DNA from: Sphingomonadales bacterium
Lineage (GTDB): Bacteria; Pseudomonadota; Alphaproteobacteria; Sphingomonadales; Sphingomonadaceae
Assembly (NCBI GenBank): GCA_028868335.1
Contig: JAGWUU010000148.1
Location: 1-7,946, forward strand
Length of the DNA: 7,946 bases
Reading direction: 5' to 3'
Shown: piece by piece, positions 1 to 6,431 of the stretch
How positions within the stretch are numbered: position 1 is the first letter of the stretch
Layout: each line of letters begins with the position of its first letter
Notes under the pieces: generated by a model
Told to the model about the DNA's origin: nothing
What the model saw: only the letters and a program-made list of their open reading frames with translations
The model's database searches: none
Position numbers and translations under genes: made by a program

Positions 1-284
1 CCTGCACCGGAGCGTCGGTCCGTCACGATGGCATCGGCGCGTCCGATACGGTCCAGCACCGGGGCGAGCGAGTCCGGGTCGGTGGGATCGACCAGCACCT
101 GCTCCTTGCCCGCGTGGGCAGCGATCAACTTCAGCCCGTCAGGCGTGGACGGATCATAGGTCGTGGTTGCTACATGGGTGACCGTCGCGCCGAGATCCGC
201 AAGATAGCGCGTTGCCGGCGCCAGCGGGCCGGTAACGAGATCGACGATGCCAAGGCCCGCAAGCGGGCGCCGCGGGTGGGGCAC
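1..284 (-). CDS. CaiB/BaiF family III CoA-transferase, N-terminal part (cut by window edge)
   Basis: Only the first 94 residues lie in the window; the gene continues off the left edge. The start RPLAGLGIVDL, followed by GPLAPATRYLADLGATVTHV, is the usual opening of family III CoA-transferases (Rossmann-like strand, then the 'GP..A..LADLGA.V' helix). The later GKEQVLVDPTDPDSLAPVL and ADAIVTD match the family's 'gKrsv.lDl' and 'aDvlv.n' segments. Such enzymes move CoA between organic acids through an aspartyl-CoA intermediate; the catalytic Asp lies beyond the visible part. The usual 'VIKVE.P.GD' stretch is replaced by THVATTTYDPSTPDG, so this is a divergent member, or the degenerate first half of a two-domain CaiB protein. 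The start is GTG: an in-frame TGA lies only 6 bases upstream, and GGAGAG (293-298) sits 8 bases before the GTG. A palindromic operator lies at 361-379. Family is fairly sure; substrate unknown. Confidence 0.8.
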   Translation of the reverse strand, partial: MPHPRRPLAGLGIVDLVTGPLAPATRYLADLGATVTHVATTTYDPSTPDGLKLIAAHAGKEQVLVDPTDPDSLAPVLDRIGRADAIVTDRRSGA

Positions 285-360
285 GGGTCACACTCTCCGA
301 CAGGGCCGCCCGCGACCATAACGCTTTCGCGGCAACAGTCGAATCGGGGCGAACCACATT

Positions 361-379
361 TATCTAACAACATTCGATA
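361..379. promoter_or_regulatory. Putative operator, TATCTA-N7-TCGATA, upstream of the CaiB-like gene
   Basis: A 19-bp imperfect palindrome: the left half is TATCTA, the spacer ACAACAT and the right half TCGATA, with 11 of 12 arm bases matching the consensus TATCTA-N7-TAGATA seen at four other places in the window. It lies in the 121-bp gap between the stop of the kinase gene and the GTG of the CaiB-like gene, 76 bases upstream of that GTG. Its presence suggests the CaiB-like gene has its own regulated promoter and does not rely only on read-through from the kinase gene. Minus-strand TTGAAT and TTGACG hexamers (about 389-400) lie just upstream of the site as possible -35 elements, but no clear -10 was recognised. 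Confidence 0.6.
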
Positions 380-405
380 ACAGGGTGAGCGTCAAATTCA
401 AGCCG

Positions 406-1458
406 CTAGCCGAGCAAGGCTTCCAATGTGCCAAGGTCGACTATCGCCGCGCTGCTGCGTGCGGCCATCTGCGTGCACAGCTCCTCGGGCTGGACTTGCG
501 GAGGGCACAGCGAAAACAGGAACATCCACGCCGCATGGCGGACATATTCACGCCAGGCATCCTCGAACGACGGGGCATCGCCACCGCAGGCAGCGAGGCG
601 GGTGAGATAATATCCGATCTGCTCCTTTTCGAGCGCCCGGCGCTGGTCCACCGTCTGCCCCGCGACCATGGCATAGGCGACGTCCCACGCCCAGTTGCCG
701 TGCATGACGCTCGCCCAGTCAAGCAGGCCCGGCGAGCCATCGGGGTCGAAGAACAGGTTGCCGACGTGCGGATCGCCGTGGACCAGGCACAGCGGATCGG
801 CCACGTCGGCCGCCAGCATCACCTTGATGGCCCGCGCCATCCGGTCACGATCGCGCAGTTCCGGCGCGACATTGGCGAAGCGGGGCAGCTTCGACGAATC
901 GTCCCAGAAGCCGATGAAGCGATCGACCACGTTATCGGAATGGATCACGCCGCCGGGCTTGAGCCAGCCGAGACGCCGCAGTTCTTCCGACTTCCAGAAG
1001 GTGCCATGAAGCGCTGCAAGCTGGTCGAGCAGGGCCTTGATCGACGGCGGCGGCATGTCGATGCCCTGGGTGCCGAAACGGACCGGACGACGGTTGAGAT
1101 CCTCGTACAACACGATCCCGCTCGACCCGTCGGGCGCGATCGCGGTGGCATAGGGCGCTGGCAGATTGATCGGCAGGCGCGCGGCGAGATCGCGGAAGAA
1201 CAGCGCTTCGATCGTCGAGTGAACCGCCTGCTCGGGGATCTGCGTCTCCAGTCCGCACTTGAGCCACAGGCTGGGGGGCAGGTCGTGTGCGTTGCCGGCA
1301 TCGTTGTAGGTGAGGTGGTATTCGATCTTGGTCGCGGTGCCGCTGATCACTGTGCCCCGCCTGGCGTCGGTGACTACCGTGCCGGGGAATCGCCGCGCCA
1401 GGTATCGGCTCAGCAAGGCCGCGTCGATGTCGTCTATCTTGCGTGGAAATCCGGTCAT
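406..1458 (-). CDS. APH/kinase-fold phosphotransferase family protein
   Basis: This 350-residue protein has the aminoglycoside phosphotransferase / choline kinase fold. Visible marks are SLWLKCG around residues 63-69 with a probable ATP-binding Lys67, a YEDL hinge-like segment at 118-121, the catalytic Brenner-type motif HGDPHVGN at 227-234 (catalytic Asp229) and LLDW at 245-248 with the metal-binding Asp247. It should transfer phosphate from ATP to a hydroxyl group. In catabolic clusters relatives act on small-molecule or acyl-CoA hydroxyls (LvaA on 4-hydroxyacyl-CoA, ecdysteroid kinase-like proteins), so antibiotic resistance is not the best reading. The chosen ATG overlaps the stop of the upstream gene as ATGA, implying translational coupling. 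An in-frame start 30 codons earlier would lie well inside that gene and adds a low-complexity leader, so it was rejected. Fold and catalytic motif are sure; the substrate is unknown. Confidence 0.88.
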   Translation of the reverse strand: MTGFPRKIDDIDAALLSRYLARRFPGTVVTDARRGTVISGTATKIEYHLTYNDAGNAHDLPPSLWLKCGLETQIPEQAVHSTIEALFFRDLAARLPINLPAPYATAIAPDGSSGIVLYEDLNRRPVRFGTQGIDMPPPSIKALLDQLAALHGTFWKSEELRRLGWLKPGGVIHSDNVVDRFIGFWDDSSKLPRFANVAPELRDRDRMARAIKVMLAADVADPLCLVHGDPHVGNLFFDPDGSPGLLDWASVMHGNWAWDVAYAMVAGQTVDQRRALEKEQIGYYLTRLAACGGDAPSFEDAWREYVRHAAWMFLFSLCPPQVQPEELCTQMAARSSAAIVDLGTLEALLG

Positions 1459-2372
1459 CGGTCCAACCCCAGTTCCTGCCGCATCGCGGGCGTCGGTCCC
1501 TTGAGTTCGGCGGGTTCGAAGAAGCCCTGGCCCAACCTTCCCCCGCATTCGAACTCGGCAAGGCCGTCGACTCCGAACCAGCCTTCGCCGCCCGTCAGAC
1601 CAGTTGCCTTGACCGTGCCCGAAAGGCGGTATCCGCGATTGTCGTGCGTCCAGATGTCGGCCCGCACGCCCAGCGGCGAGGCGCCGTCGTCGGCGATCTC
1701 TGAACGGAACGCCGCGCGCGTGACCCGGTGGACCCGGCCGTTGTCAACGATCCAGCCGAATTGCTCGGTTCCGAATGAGGTTGCGAACGAATAGACCGAA
1801 AAGGCCAGATCGTCGCCGAACACGGCGAACAGCCAGCGACTCGAAGGATTGGTGCCAAAGTCCCGCGCGCCCCAACTGTGGTCGTGCCAGGCGGCCGGAT
1901 GGAGGGCGATCGTTCGCCCATCTGTTTCGACCTGACCGTGGGCAAAGCCCATCGCTTCGTAGTGCCGGTCGGCCAGCCTGATGTCGCCCACGTTGAAATC
2001 GAGGGTCACGGGATCGCACAAGGCCTTGAAATCCAGCACCAGCCGGGCTTCGGCAAACGTCGCCTCAAGCCCCAACTCGCGCGCGTCCTTGCCAGCCGTG
2101 AAGTGGAGCCCGCCCAGCGTGAAGTCGCGCAGGTCAGGATCGCCCAGTGGCAAGGCATGGGCTGCTTCGCGGGCGATGCGCCGCCCGTTCACGACCAGCC
2201 ACGACCATACGTGAGCGGTCCCCGTCGCCGGGGAAAGGCTGACGTGATGCGATCCCGCGCTGAGCGTCGCAAGGTCTGCCCATCCGATAAAAAAGCTTTC
2301 CTGCCAATTGGATGGAGCGCCCAACGCTGGCGTGTGGCGCAAGCGATCATCGCTCCTGAAAGGTTCTGGCAC
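1455..2372 (-). CDS. Unknown-function protein with HDHSWGxRDxG motif (DUF7064/DUF7065-like, AttH/CrtC-like fold suspected)
   Basis: This 305-residue soluble protein has no signal peptide or membrane segment. It has NWQESFFIGWADL near the start (22-34), a beta-rich centre, HDHSWGARDFG at 163-173, and CGGRLGQGFFEPAEL at 276-290. The 'DHSWG.RD' signature and the beta-rich make-up recall proteins of the DUF7064/DUF7065 type and the wider lipocalin-like hydratase group (CrtC/AttH). That assignment is from memory of the motif and needs a profile search. No catalytic role is established; the conserved His, Asp and Arg of the motif are candidate active-site residues. The GTG start is chosen because GGGGAGAG (2378-2385) lies 5 bases upstream. 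A TTG 18 codons earlier would place the operator at 2392-2410 inside the gene. The stop overlaps the kinase ATG, so the two probably work on the same compound. It is the first gene of the leftward operon. Confidence 0.82.
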   Translation of the reverse strand: MPEPFRSDDRLRHTPALGAPSNWQESFFIGWADLATLSAGSHHVSLSPATGTAHVWSWLVVNGRRIAREAAHALPLGDPDLRDFTLGGLHFTAGKDARELGLEATFAEARLVLDFKALCDPVTLDFNVGDIRLADRHYEAMGFAHGQVETDGRTIALHPAAWHDHSWGARDFGTNPSSRWLFAVFGDDLAFSVYSFATSFGTEQFGWIVDNGRVHRVTRAAFRSEIADDGASPLGVRADIWTHDNRGYRLSGTVKATGLTGGEGWFGVDGLAEFECGGRLGQGFFEPAELKGPTPAMRQELGLDR

Positions 2373-2377
2373 CGTGG

Positions 2378-2385
2378 CTCTCCCC
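2378..2385 (-). promoter_or_regulatory. Ribosome binding site that sets the GTG start of the DHSWG-motif gene
   Basis: GGGGAGAG on the minus strand, 5 bases before the GTG at 2372-2370. No comparable site precedes the alternative in-frame TTG at 2426-2424, so the shorter reading frame is favoured. Confidence 0.65.
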
Positions 2386-2391
2386 GCTGTT

Positions 2392-2410
2392 TGTCTAACG
2401 ACTATAGATT
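2392..2410. promoter_or_regulatory. Putative operator 1 in the divergent promoter, TGTCTA-N7-TAGATT
   Basis: A 19-bp imperfect palindrome: arms TGTCTA and TAGATT around ACGACTA, 10 of 12 arm bases matching the window consensus. It starts 19 bases upstream of the GTG of the leftward gene, where a bound protein would cover the start of transcription of the DHSWG-motif/kinase operon. It is also 98 bases upstream of the receptor ATG, just before a TTGACG that may serve as the receptor's -35. Confidence 0.6.
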
Positions 2411-2415
2411 TAATC

Positions 2416-2445
2416 TTGACGAACAAGCCAGCCTTTATCTACAAC
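2416..2445 (+). promoter_or_regulatory. Candidate promoter of the TonB receptor gene
   Basis: TTGACG at 2416-2421 is one base from the -35 consensus. At 17-18 bases spacing lies CTACAA or TACAAC (2439-2445), a weak -10 that shares bases with the left arm of the second operator. If this is the promoter, binding at 2436-2454 would block it. The -10 is poor, so this is only a candidate. Confidence 0.3.
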
Positions 2446-2454
2446 CTATTGAAA
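2436..2454. promoter_or_regulatory. Putative operator 2 in the divergent promoter (one good half-site)
   Basis: The left arm TATCTA is perfect. After a 7-base spacer (CAACCTA) the right arm TTGAAA matches only 4 of 6. Its centre lies 44 bases from that of operator 1, about four helical turns, so both could be bound on nearly the same face of the DNA. It ends 54 bases before the receptor ATG. Being half-conserved, it may be a weak auxiliary site or chance. Confidence 0.35.
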
Positions 2455-2508
2455 ATGACCTGGGCACGCTCTGGCCCGGGTGACGCACTTGGGATGGGAG
2501 GATGCTTT

Positions 2509-4713
2509 ATGAAGAGCCGTCATACATTCGCGCTGCGGGCTGGAGTGGCCTTCGTTGCGCTTCCGATGCTCGTTGGCGCCGGAAACACCGCGGCCCAGGC
2601 GCAGACCGCCTCTGCTGACGCGGGCAAGGACGCCGGTGAAATCGTCGTGACCGCCCAGCGCCGCGAGGAAAAGGCCAAGGACGTTCCGATCACCCTGACG
2701 ACGATCACGGCCGATTCGCTGGGCCACGGTGACGTGCAGCAGTTGAGCGACATCGCCAAGGTCACGCCCGCGATGCGCTTCGACCAATACGGCGGGTTCG
2801 TCCAACCGACCATTCGCGGCGTCGGTACGGCCGTGTCGGCCTCGGGCGCGGGCTCCAATGTCGGCATCTACGTGGATGGCTTCTATTCGCCCAACCCGCT
2901 GTCGAACGACTTCCAGTTGCTCAACGTATCCAGCGTGACCGTGCTGAAGGGTCCGCAGGGCACCCTGTTCGGTCGCAACTCCACCGGCGGCGCGATCCAG
3001 GTGACGACCACCGATCCCAGCGCGGATACCCATGGCATCCTCGATGTCAGTTATGGCCGGTACAATTCGCAAAAGTACCAAGGCTATTTCACGACCGGCA
3101 GCGATAGCATCGCCTTCGACATCTCGGGGCTCTATCGCAAGGGTGACGGCTTTGTCAGGAACATCGTCACCGGCAACAAGGATGCGGCCTATGATGCATG
3201 GTCCGTCCGGGCGGGGGTCAAGGTAAACCTGTCTCCCAGCGCATCGCTGCTGTTCCGCTATACCCATGCGGACACCAACGAGCCGACCTACAATGCCAGC
3301 GGCGCTTACGTTGAAAATGGCGTGCCGCTGAGCGCCGGCACGGCCTACAGTCCGCTTGTTCCGGGTGGAGTCGTAGTGGCGTACAAGCGCGGCGAAACGT
3401 CGCAGACTAGCGGCGTCGCGTTCACCTCGAAGGTCGATGCCTACCAATTGACCGGAACCTTTGACCTCGGCTTCGGAACGCTCAAGTCCTATACCCAGTA
3501 CCGCAAGGAATCGTCATTCTCGCAGCTCGATCTCGACGGCTCGTCGTTACCGATCTTCGACGTCAAGTTCCTGATTGGCGATGAGATTTTCACGCAGGAA
3601 CTGATCCTGACATCAAGCGGAAACGGGCCGCTGAAATGGACCGTTGGCGGCTTCTACTTCTCTGACAAGAACCGCTTCCACTATCTTGATGGTTCGATCG
3701 CCGCGGGCCCGTACACTCTGGTTTCCAAGTCGCAGACCGACACGAAATCGTTCGCCGGCTATGCCGACATGACCTATGAATTGACTCCGCAGTTCTTCAT
3801 CACCGGCGGGCTGCGCTACAGCCACGACGAGGTCAACAACGGTGGGTACGAGGCAGGCCCGCTGGCCTCGCCCCTGCCGCTTGGCTTCTATCCGATACCG
3901 AACATTTCCAGCGATCACCTGACGCCGCGCGTCGTGCTGCGCTACAAGCCATCGACAGCTTCGAGCGTCTATGCCTCGTTCACCCAGGGGCACAAGGCGG
4001 CGATCGAGAATCCGAATGGCTTTACCGCCGTTCCGGTCAATGCGGAAAAGATCACGTCGTACGAAGTCGGCTACAAGTACGCCTCGCGCGGCCTGTCGGT
4101 CGACCTTTCGGCCTACTACTACCGCTACAACAATCTCCAGGTGGCCAGCTACAACGGCACCCAGTCGCTGATCACCAACGCCGCGAACTCGCGCGTTTAC
4201 GGGATCGAGGGGCAGCTTGCCTACCAGATGAGCGACCATTTCCAGTTCAACATGGGCGCGGCCTATACCGATGGGAAGTACACCACGTTCACCACCTCGC
4301 CGCGGTTCGATCAGTGCCTGGCTCTGGCGTGCGGTGCGGCATACGGCCTGTTCCTGACGTCAACTACCGACGCCAGCGGGTTCCGCATGGCGCGCACGCC
4401 CGAGTTCACCGGCAATGTCGGCGCACGCTATACCGCCGATCTGGCGGGCGGGAAGCTGGCGCTGTCCGGCATGCTGGCCTACACCTCGATGGTCTATTTC
4501 GACTCGTCGCAACAGTTCAAGGACAAGGGCCACGAGCTGCTCAGCCTGCGCGCCGAATGGACCGACCCGAGCAACCGCTTCTCGCTCGCGGTGTTTGGCG
4601 ACAACGTGACCGACGCCAAGTACTACACCCAGGTCCTGCCGGGCCAGTTCGCGGTGCAGACGGTGTGGGGCACTCCGGCAACCTGGGGCGTCGAGGCCAA
4701 GGTCAAGTTCTGA
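2509..4713 (+). CDS. TonB-dependent outer-membrane receptor
   Basis: A 734-residue TonB-dependent receptor that imports a substrate across the outer membrane using energy from the TonB-ExbBD complex. The N-terminus is a signal peptide (MKSRHTFALR, then a hydrophobic run to about residue 25, cleavage probably near AAQAQ at 28-32). EIVVTAQ at 44-50 is a TonB-box-like element. The plug domain follows (about 57-170) with IRGVG at 102-106, GIYVDG at 119-124 and LKGPQGTLFGRNSTGGAI at 146-163. The rest is a beta-barrel rich in alternating aromatic strands, ending in the terminal Phe typical of outer-membrane proteins (VEAKVKF). The start is fixed by GGGAGGA (2496-2502), 6 bases before the ATG; the frame is open 67 codons further upstream but through the operator region. 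The length and 'DVPITLTTIT' style match sphingomonad receptors for organic substrates more than siderophore receptors. Placement in a catabolic cluster supports uptake of the growth substrate; this is inference. Confidence 0.95.
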   Translation: MKSRHTFALRAGVAFVALPMLVGAGNTAAQAQTASADAGKDAGEIVVTAQRREEKAKDVPITLTTITADSLGHGDVQQLSDIAKVTPAMRFDQYGGFVQPTIRGVGTAVSASGAGSNVGIYVDGFYSPNPLSNDFQLLNVSSVTVLKGPQGTLFGRNSTGGAIQVTTTDPSADTHGILDVSYGRYNSQKYQGYFTTGSDSIAFDISGLYRKGDGFVRNIVTGNKDAAYDAWSVRAGVKVNLSPSASLLFRYTHADTNEPTYNASGAYVENGVPLSAGTAYSPLVPGGVVVAYKRGETSQTSGVAFTSKVDAYQLTGTFDLGFGTLKSYTQYRKESSFSQLDLDGSSLPIFDVKFLIGDEIFTQELILTSSGNGPLKWTVGGFYFSDKNRFHYLDGSIAAGPYTLVSKSQTDTKSFAGYADMTYELTPQFFITGGLRYSHDEVNNGGYEAGPLASPLPLGFYPIPNISSDHLTPRVVLRYKPSTASSVYASFTQGHKAAIENPNGFTAVPVNAEKITSYEVGYKYASRGLSVDLSAYYYRYNNLQVASYNGTQSLITNAANSRVYGIEGQLAYQMSDHFQFNMGAAYTDGKYTTFTTSPRFDQCLALACGAAYGLFLTSTTDASGFRMARTPEFTGNVGARYTADLAGGKLALSGMLAYTSMVYFDSSQQFKDKGHELLSLRAEWTDPSNRFSLAVFGDNVTDAKYYTQVLPGQFAVQTVWGTPATWGVEAKVKF

Positions 4714-4736
4714 CCGCCACGATCGCTCGAGAAAGG

Positions 4737-4763
4737 GGCCCCGCCGTAAGGCGGGGCCTTTTT
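4737..4763. terminator. Rho-independent terminator between convergent genes
   Basis: GGCCCCGCC (4737-4745) pairs perfectly with GGCGGGGCC (4750-4758) around a GTAA loop, followed by TTTTT. It begins 24 bases after the receptor stop and ends 6 bases before the stop of the GMC gene on the other strand. Three A's before the stem (4732-4734) give a short U-run in the reverse direction, so it may act both ways, but more strongly for the receptor transcript. Confidence 0.9.
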
Positions 4764-4768
4764 CGTTG

Positions 4769-6355
4769 TCAGCGAAGGATGATGTCAGCCGCGCGCCAGG
4801 CCATGGCCATGGTCGGACCGTTGGTGTTGCCCGACGGAATCACCGGCATGATCGAGGTATCCATCACCCTCACGCCCTCGATCCCGCGCACCCGCAACTC
4901 GGGATCGACCACCGAGGCGGCGTCGTTGCCCATCCGGCACGATCCGACCGCGTGATAACCGCAGGTGCCGAACCGATCGTAGGCGGCAAGGATTTCCCCG
5001 TCGCTCTGGTAGGCTGGTCCGGGCGAGGTTTCCTCGGCGATCAGGCTGGCGAGCGGTTCGGTCGCCAGATAGCGACGGACCGCGCGCACCAGATCGACCA
5101 TCTTCCTGCGATCGTGCTCGGTCGCGTGATGATTGGCGGAGACGGCGGCGGGCGCATTGGGGTCGGCGCTGTCGATATGGACGCTGCCGCGCGAATCGGG
5201 GCGCAGGGCATAAAGCGTGACGTGCATTCCCGGCGCGTCCTCTACCTGCGTGCGATCCTCCATGTTGAAGCTGAACGGCGCGACCAGGATCTGCGCGTCG
5301 GGGCGGTTGAGCGACGGATCGGTCTTGAGCCAGCCGACGATCTCGTAGGAGGCGGCGGACATCAGCCCGTCGATGCCAAGCGCGTATTTCAGCGCATTGA
5401 GCGCCACGCGCCAGCCCTTGTACTGGCTGTTGTGGCTGATGTCGCGCTTGAGGCGGCTTTGCAGGAGCATCGCCCGGTGCTCGATGAGATTTTCACCCAC
5501 CGCCGGGTTGGCGTGGACCATCGCTATGCCAAGCCGCGCCAGCCGCTCCGGATCGCCAATGCCTGAACGTTCGAGGATCGCCGGGCTGGCCAGCGCTCCG
5601 CCGCAAAGGATGATCTCCCGCGCCGAATAGACTTCTTCCCGGCCCTCGCGCAGCACCCGCACGCCGGTCGCGCGCTTGCCCTCGAACACCAGGCGATCGG
5701 CGACGGCGCTGGTCAGCACGGTAAGGTTGGCGCGCTTCATCGCCGGGCGGAGGAAGGCGACGGCGGCACTCTGGCGCTTGCGCCTGTAAACCGTGCGCGG
5801 CGCATAGCCGATCGCCACGGCGTCGTCGGGGTCGTTCATGTCGCGCTTGCTGTCCCAGCCGAGTGCGTGGCCGGCTGCGATCTGCGCTTCGCTGAGGTGA
5901 TCGCGATAGGTCGGCAGGGTGATCCGGATCGGCCCCTTGTCGCCGCGCGTTTCGGCGGCGCCCAGCTCGTGGTTCTCAAGCGCCTTGTAGGCCGCGCCGA
6001 TGTGCTGCCACGACCAATCGTCGCTCGACAGTTCGGCAATGCCGTCAAAGTCCGCGGGCATGCCGCGCACATACATCATCCCATTGATCGAGGTGGAACC
6101 GCCCAGCACCCGGCCGCGCGCCCACCACTCGCTCTTGTTGCCGGTGGAGGCCTCGGGCTTGCTTTCGTGCGCCCAGATGTAGGACGGGTTGGCCATGACC
6201 TTCGCGATGCCCTTGGGCATGTGGATCAGGGAGTGCCTGTCGCTCGGCCCGGCCTCCAGCAGCAGGACCTTGTTGGCCGGGTCTTCGCTGAGGCGATAGG
6301 CCAACACCGAACCTGCCGCACCAGAACCCACGATGATGTAATCGAATTGCGTCAT
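4769..6355 (-). CDS. GMC-family FAD-dependent alcohol dehydrogenase (choline dehydrogenase-like)
   Basis: This 528-residue cytoplasmic-type flavoprotein should oxidise an alcohol to an aldehyde or ketone. The N-terminal Rossmann FAD motif is IIVGSGAAGS (7-16) followed by LLLEAG (31-36). GMC signature 1 is RGRVLGGSTSINGMMYVRG (80-98) and signature 2 is GALASPAILERSGIG (253-267). The C-terminal active site has YHAVGSCRMG (467-476) with the catalytic His468 and SGNTNGP (508-514) with Asn512, the His/Asn pair of choline oxidase-like enzymes. The His that binds FAD covalently in choline oxidase is replaced in the TSIN segment, so FAD is probably non-covalent. The family includes polyethylene glycol, choline and terpenoid alcohol dehydrogenases; the substrate here is unknown. 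ATG at 6355 is preferred over 6361 because GGGAGA lies 8 bases upstream of it but only 2 from the other. The gene is transcribed divergently from the ferredoxin gene, with a shared operator between them. Confidence 0.93.
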   Translation of the reverse strand: MTQFDYIIVGSGAAGSVLAYRLSEDPANKVLLLEAGPSDRHSLIHMPKGIAKVMANPSYIWAHESKPEASTGNKSEWWARGRVLGGSTSINGMMYVRGMPADFDGIAELSSDDWSWQHIGAAYKALENHELGAAETRGDKGPIRITLPTYRDHLSEAQIAAGHALGWDSKRDMNDPDDAVAIGYAPRTVYRRKRQSAAVAFLRPAMKRANLTVLTSAVADRLVFEGKRATGVRVLREGREEVYSAREIILCGGALASPAILERSGIGDPERLARLGIAMVHANPAVGENLIEHRAMLLQSRLKRDISHNSQYKGWRVALNALKYALGIDGLMSAASYEIVGWLKTDPSLNRPDAQILVAPFSFNMEDRTQVEDAPGMHVTLYALRPDSRGSVHIDSADPNAPAAVSANHHATEHDRRKMVDLVRAVRRYLATEPLASLIAEETSPGPAYQSDGEILAAYDRFGTCGYHAVGSCRMGNDAASVVDPELRVRGIEGVRVMDTSIMPVIPSGNTNGPTMAMAWRAADIILR

Positions 6356-6363
6356 TGGCATCG

Positions 6364-6369
6364 TCTCCC
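6364..6369 (-). promoter_or_regulatory. Ribosome binding site that decides the GMC start
   Basis: GGGAGA on the minus strand. The spacing is 8 bases to the ATG at 6355-6353 and only 2 bases to the ATG at 6361-6359, so translation most likely begins MTQFDYIIVG and not two codons earlier. Confidence 0.65.
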
Positions 6370-6373
6370 GATA

Positions 6374-6392
6374 AATCTAATTGACATAGATA
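6374..6392. promoter_or_regulatory. Putative operator between GMC and ferredoxin genes, AATCTA-N7-TAGATA
   Basis: A 19-bp palindrome with arms AATCTA and TAGATA (11 of 12 bases match the window consensus) around ATTGACA. It lies 18 bases before the GMC start on one strand and 39 bases before the ferredoxin start on the other, so one bound protein could control both divergent genes. The spacer contains a perfect -35 hexamer TTGACA (6381-6386) for rightward transcription; the matching -10 region (CAACAC, 6404-6409) is poor. Confidence 0.7.
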
Positions 6393-6431
6393 ATGGCGTC
6401 ACGCAACACGGATTGCGGGAGGAGAGCCGCC

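Noticed and set aside
114..380. A small 88-codon plus-strand frame over the left edge, and two minus-strand frames (154-357, 170-373) in other phases
   Set aside because: The minus-strand phase starting with GTG at 284 gives a recognisable CaiB/BaiF N-terminus and runs open to the window edge. The others give Arg-rich sequence without homology signals.
406..1458. Reading the kinase as an antibiotic-resistance phosphotransferase
   Set aside because: Only the shared fold and HGDPHVGN motif support it. The operon partner and regulon context point to a metabolic hydroxyl substrate.
385..1794. A long open frame on the plus strand (469 codons) opposite the kinase gene and the end of the DHSWG-motif gene
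   Set aside because: It is antisense to two genes with clear motifs or coupling, shows no recognisable domain and is Arg/Gly/Ala-rich as expected of antisense frames in GC-rich DNA.
2373..2426. A TTG start 18 codons upstream for the DHSWG-motif gene
   Set aside because: It puts the operator at 2392-2410 inside the coding region and lacks a ribosome binding site, while the GTG at 2372 has a good one.
2308..2508. An upstream extension of the receptor reading frame by 67 codons
   Set aside because: It crosses the leftward gene's start and both operator copies, and would bury the signal peptide. The ATG at 2509 has a strong ribosome binding site.
2446..3447. A 333-codon minus-strand frame opposite the receptor plug region
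   Set aside because: It is antisense to the signature plug sequence of the TonB receptor and has no domain of its own.
4766..5566. A 266-codon plus-strand frame opposite the GMC gene, with a similar one at 5867-6772
   Set aside because: Both are antisense to a GMC enzyme with both signatures and active site intact. Their residue composition is low-complexity and they lack plausible ribosome binding sites.
6393..6431. An earlier ATG for the ferredoxin
   Set aside because: It touches the operator's last arm, has no ribosome binding site, and adds 13 residues not found in this ferredoxin family.
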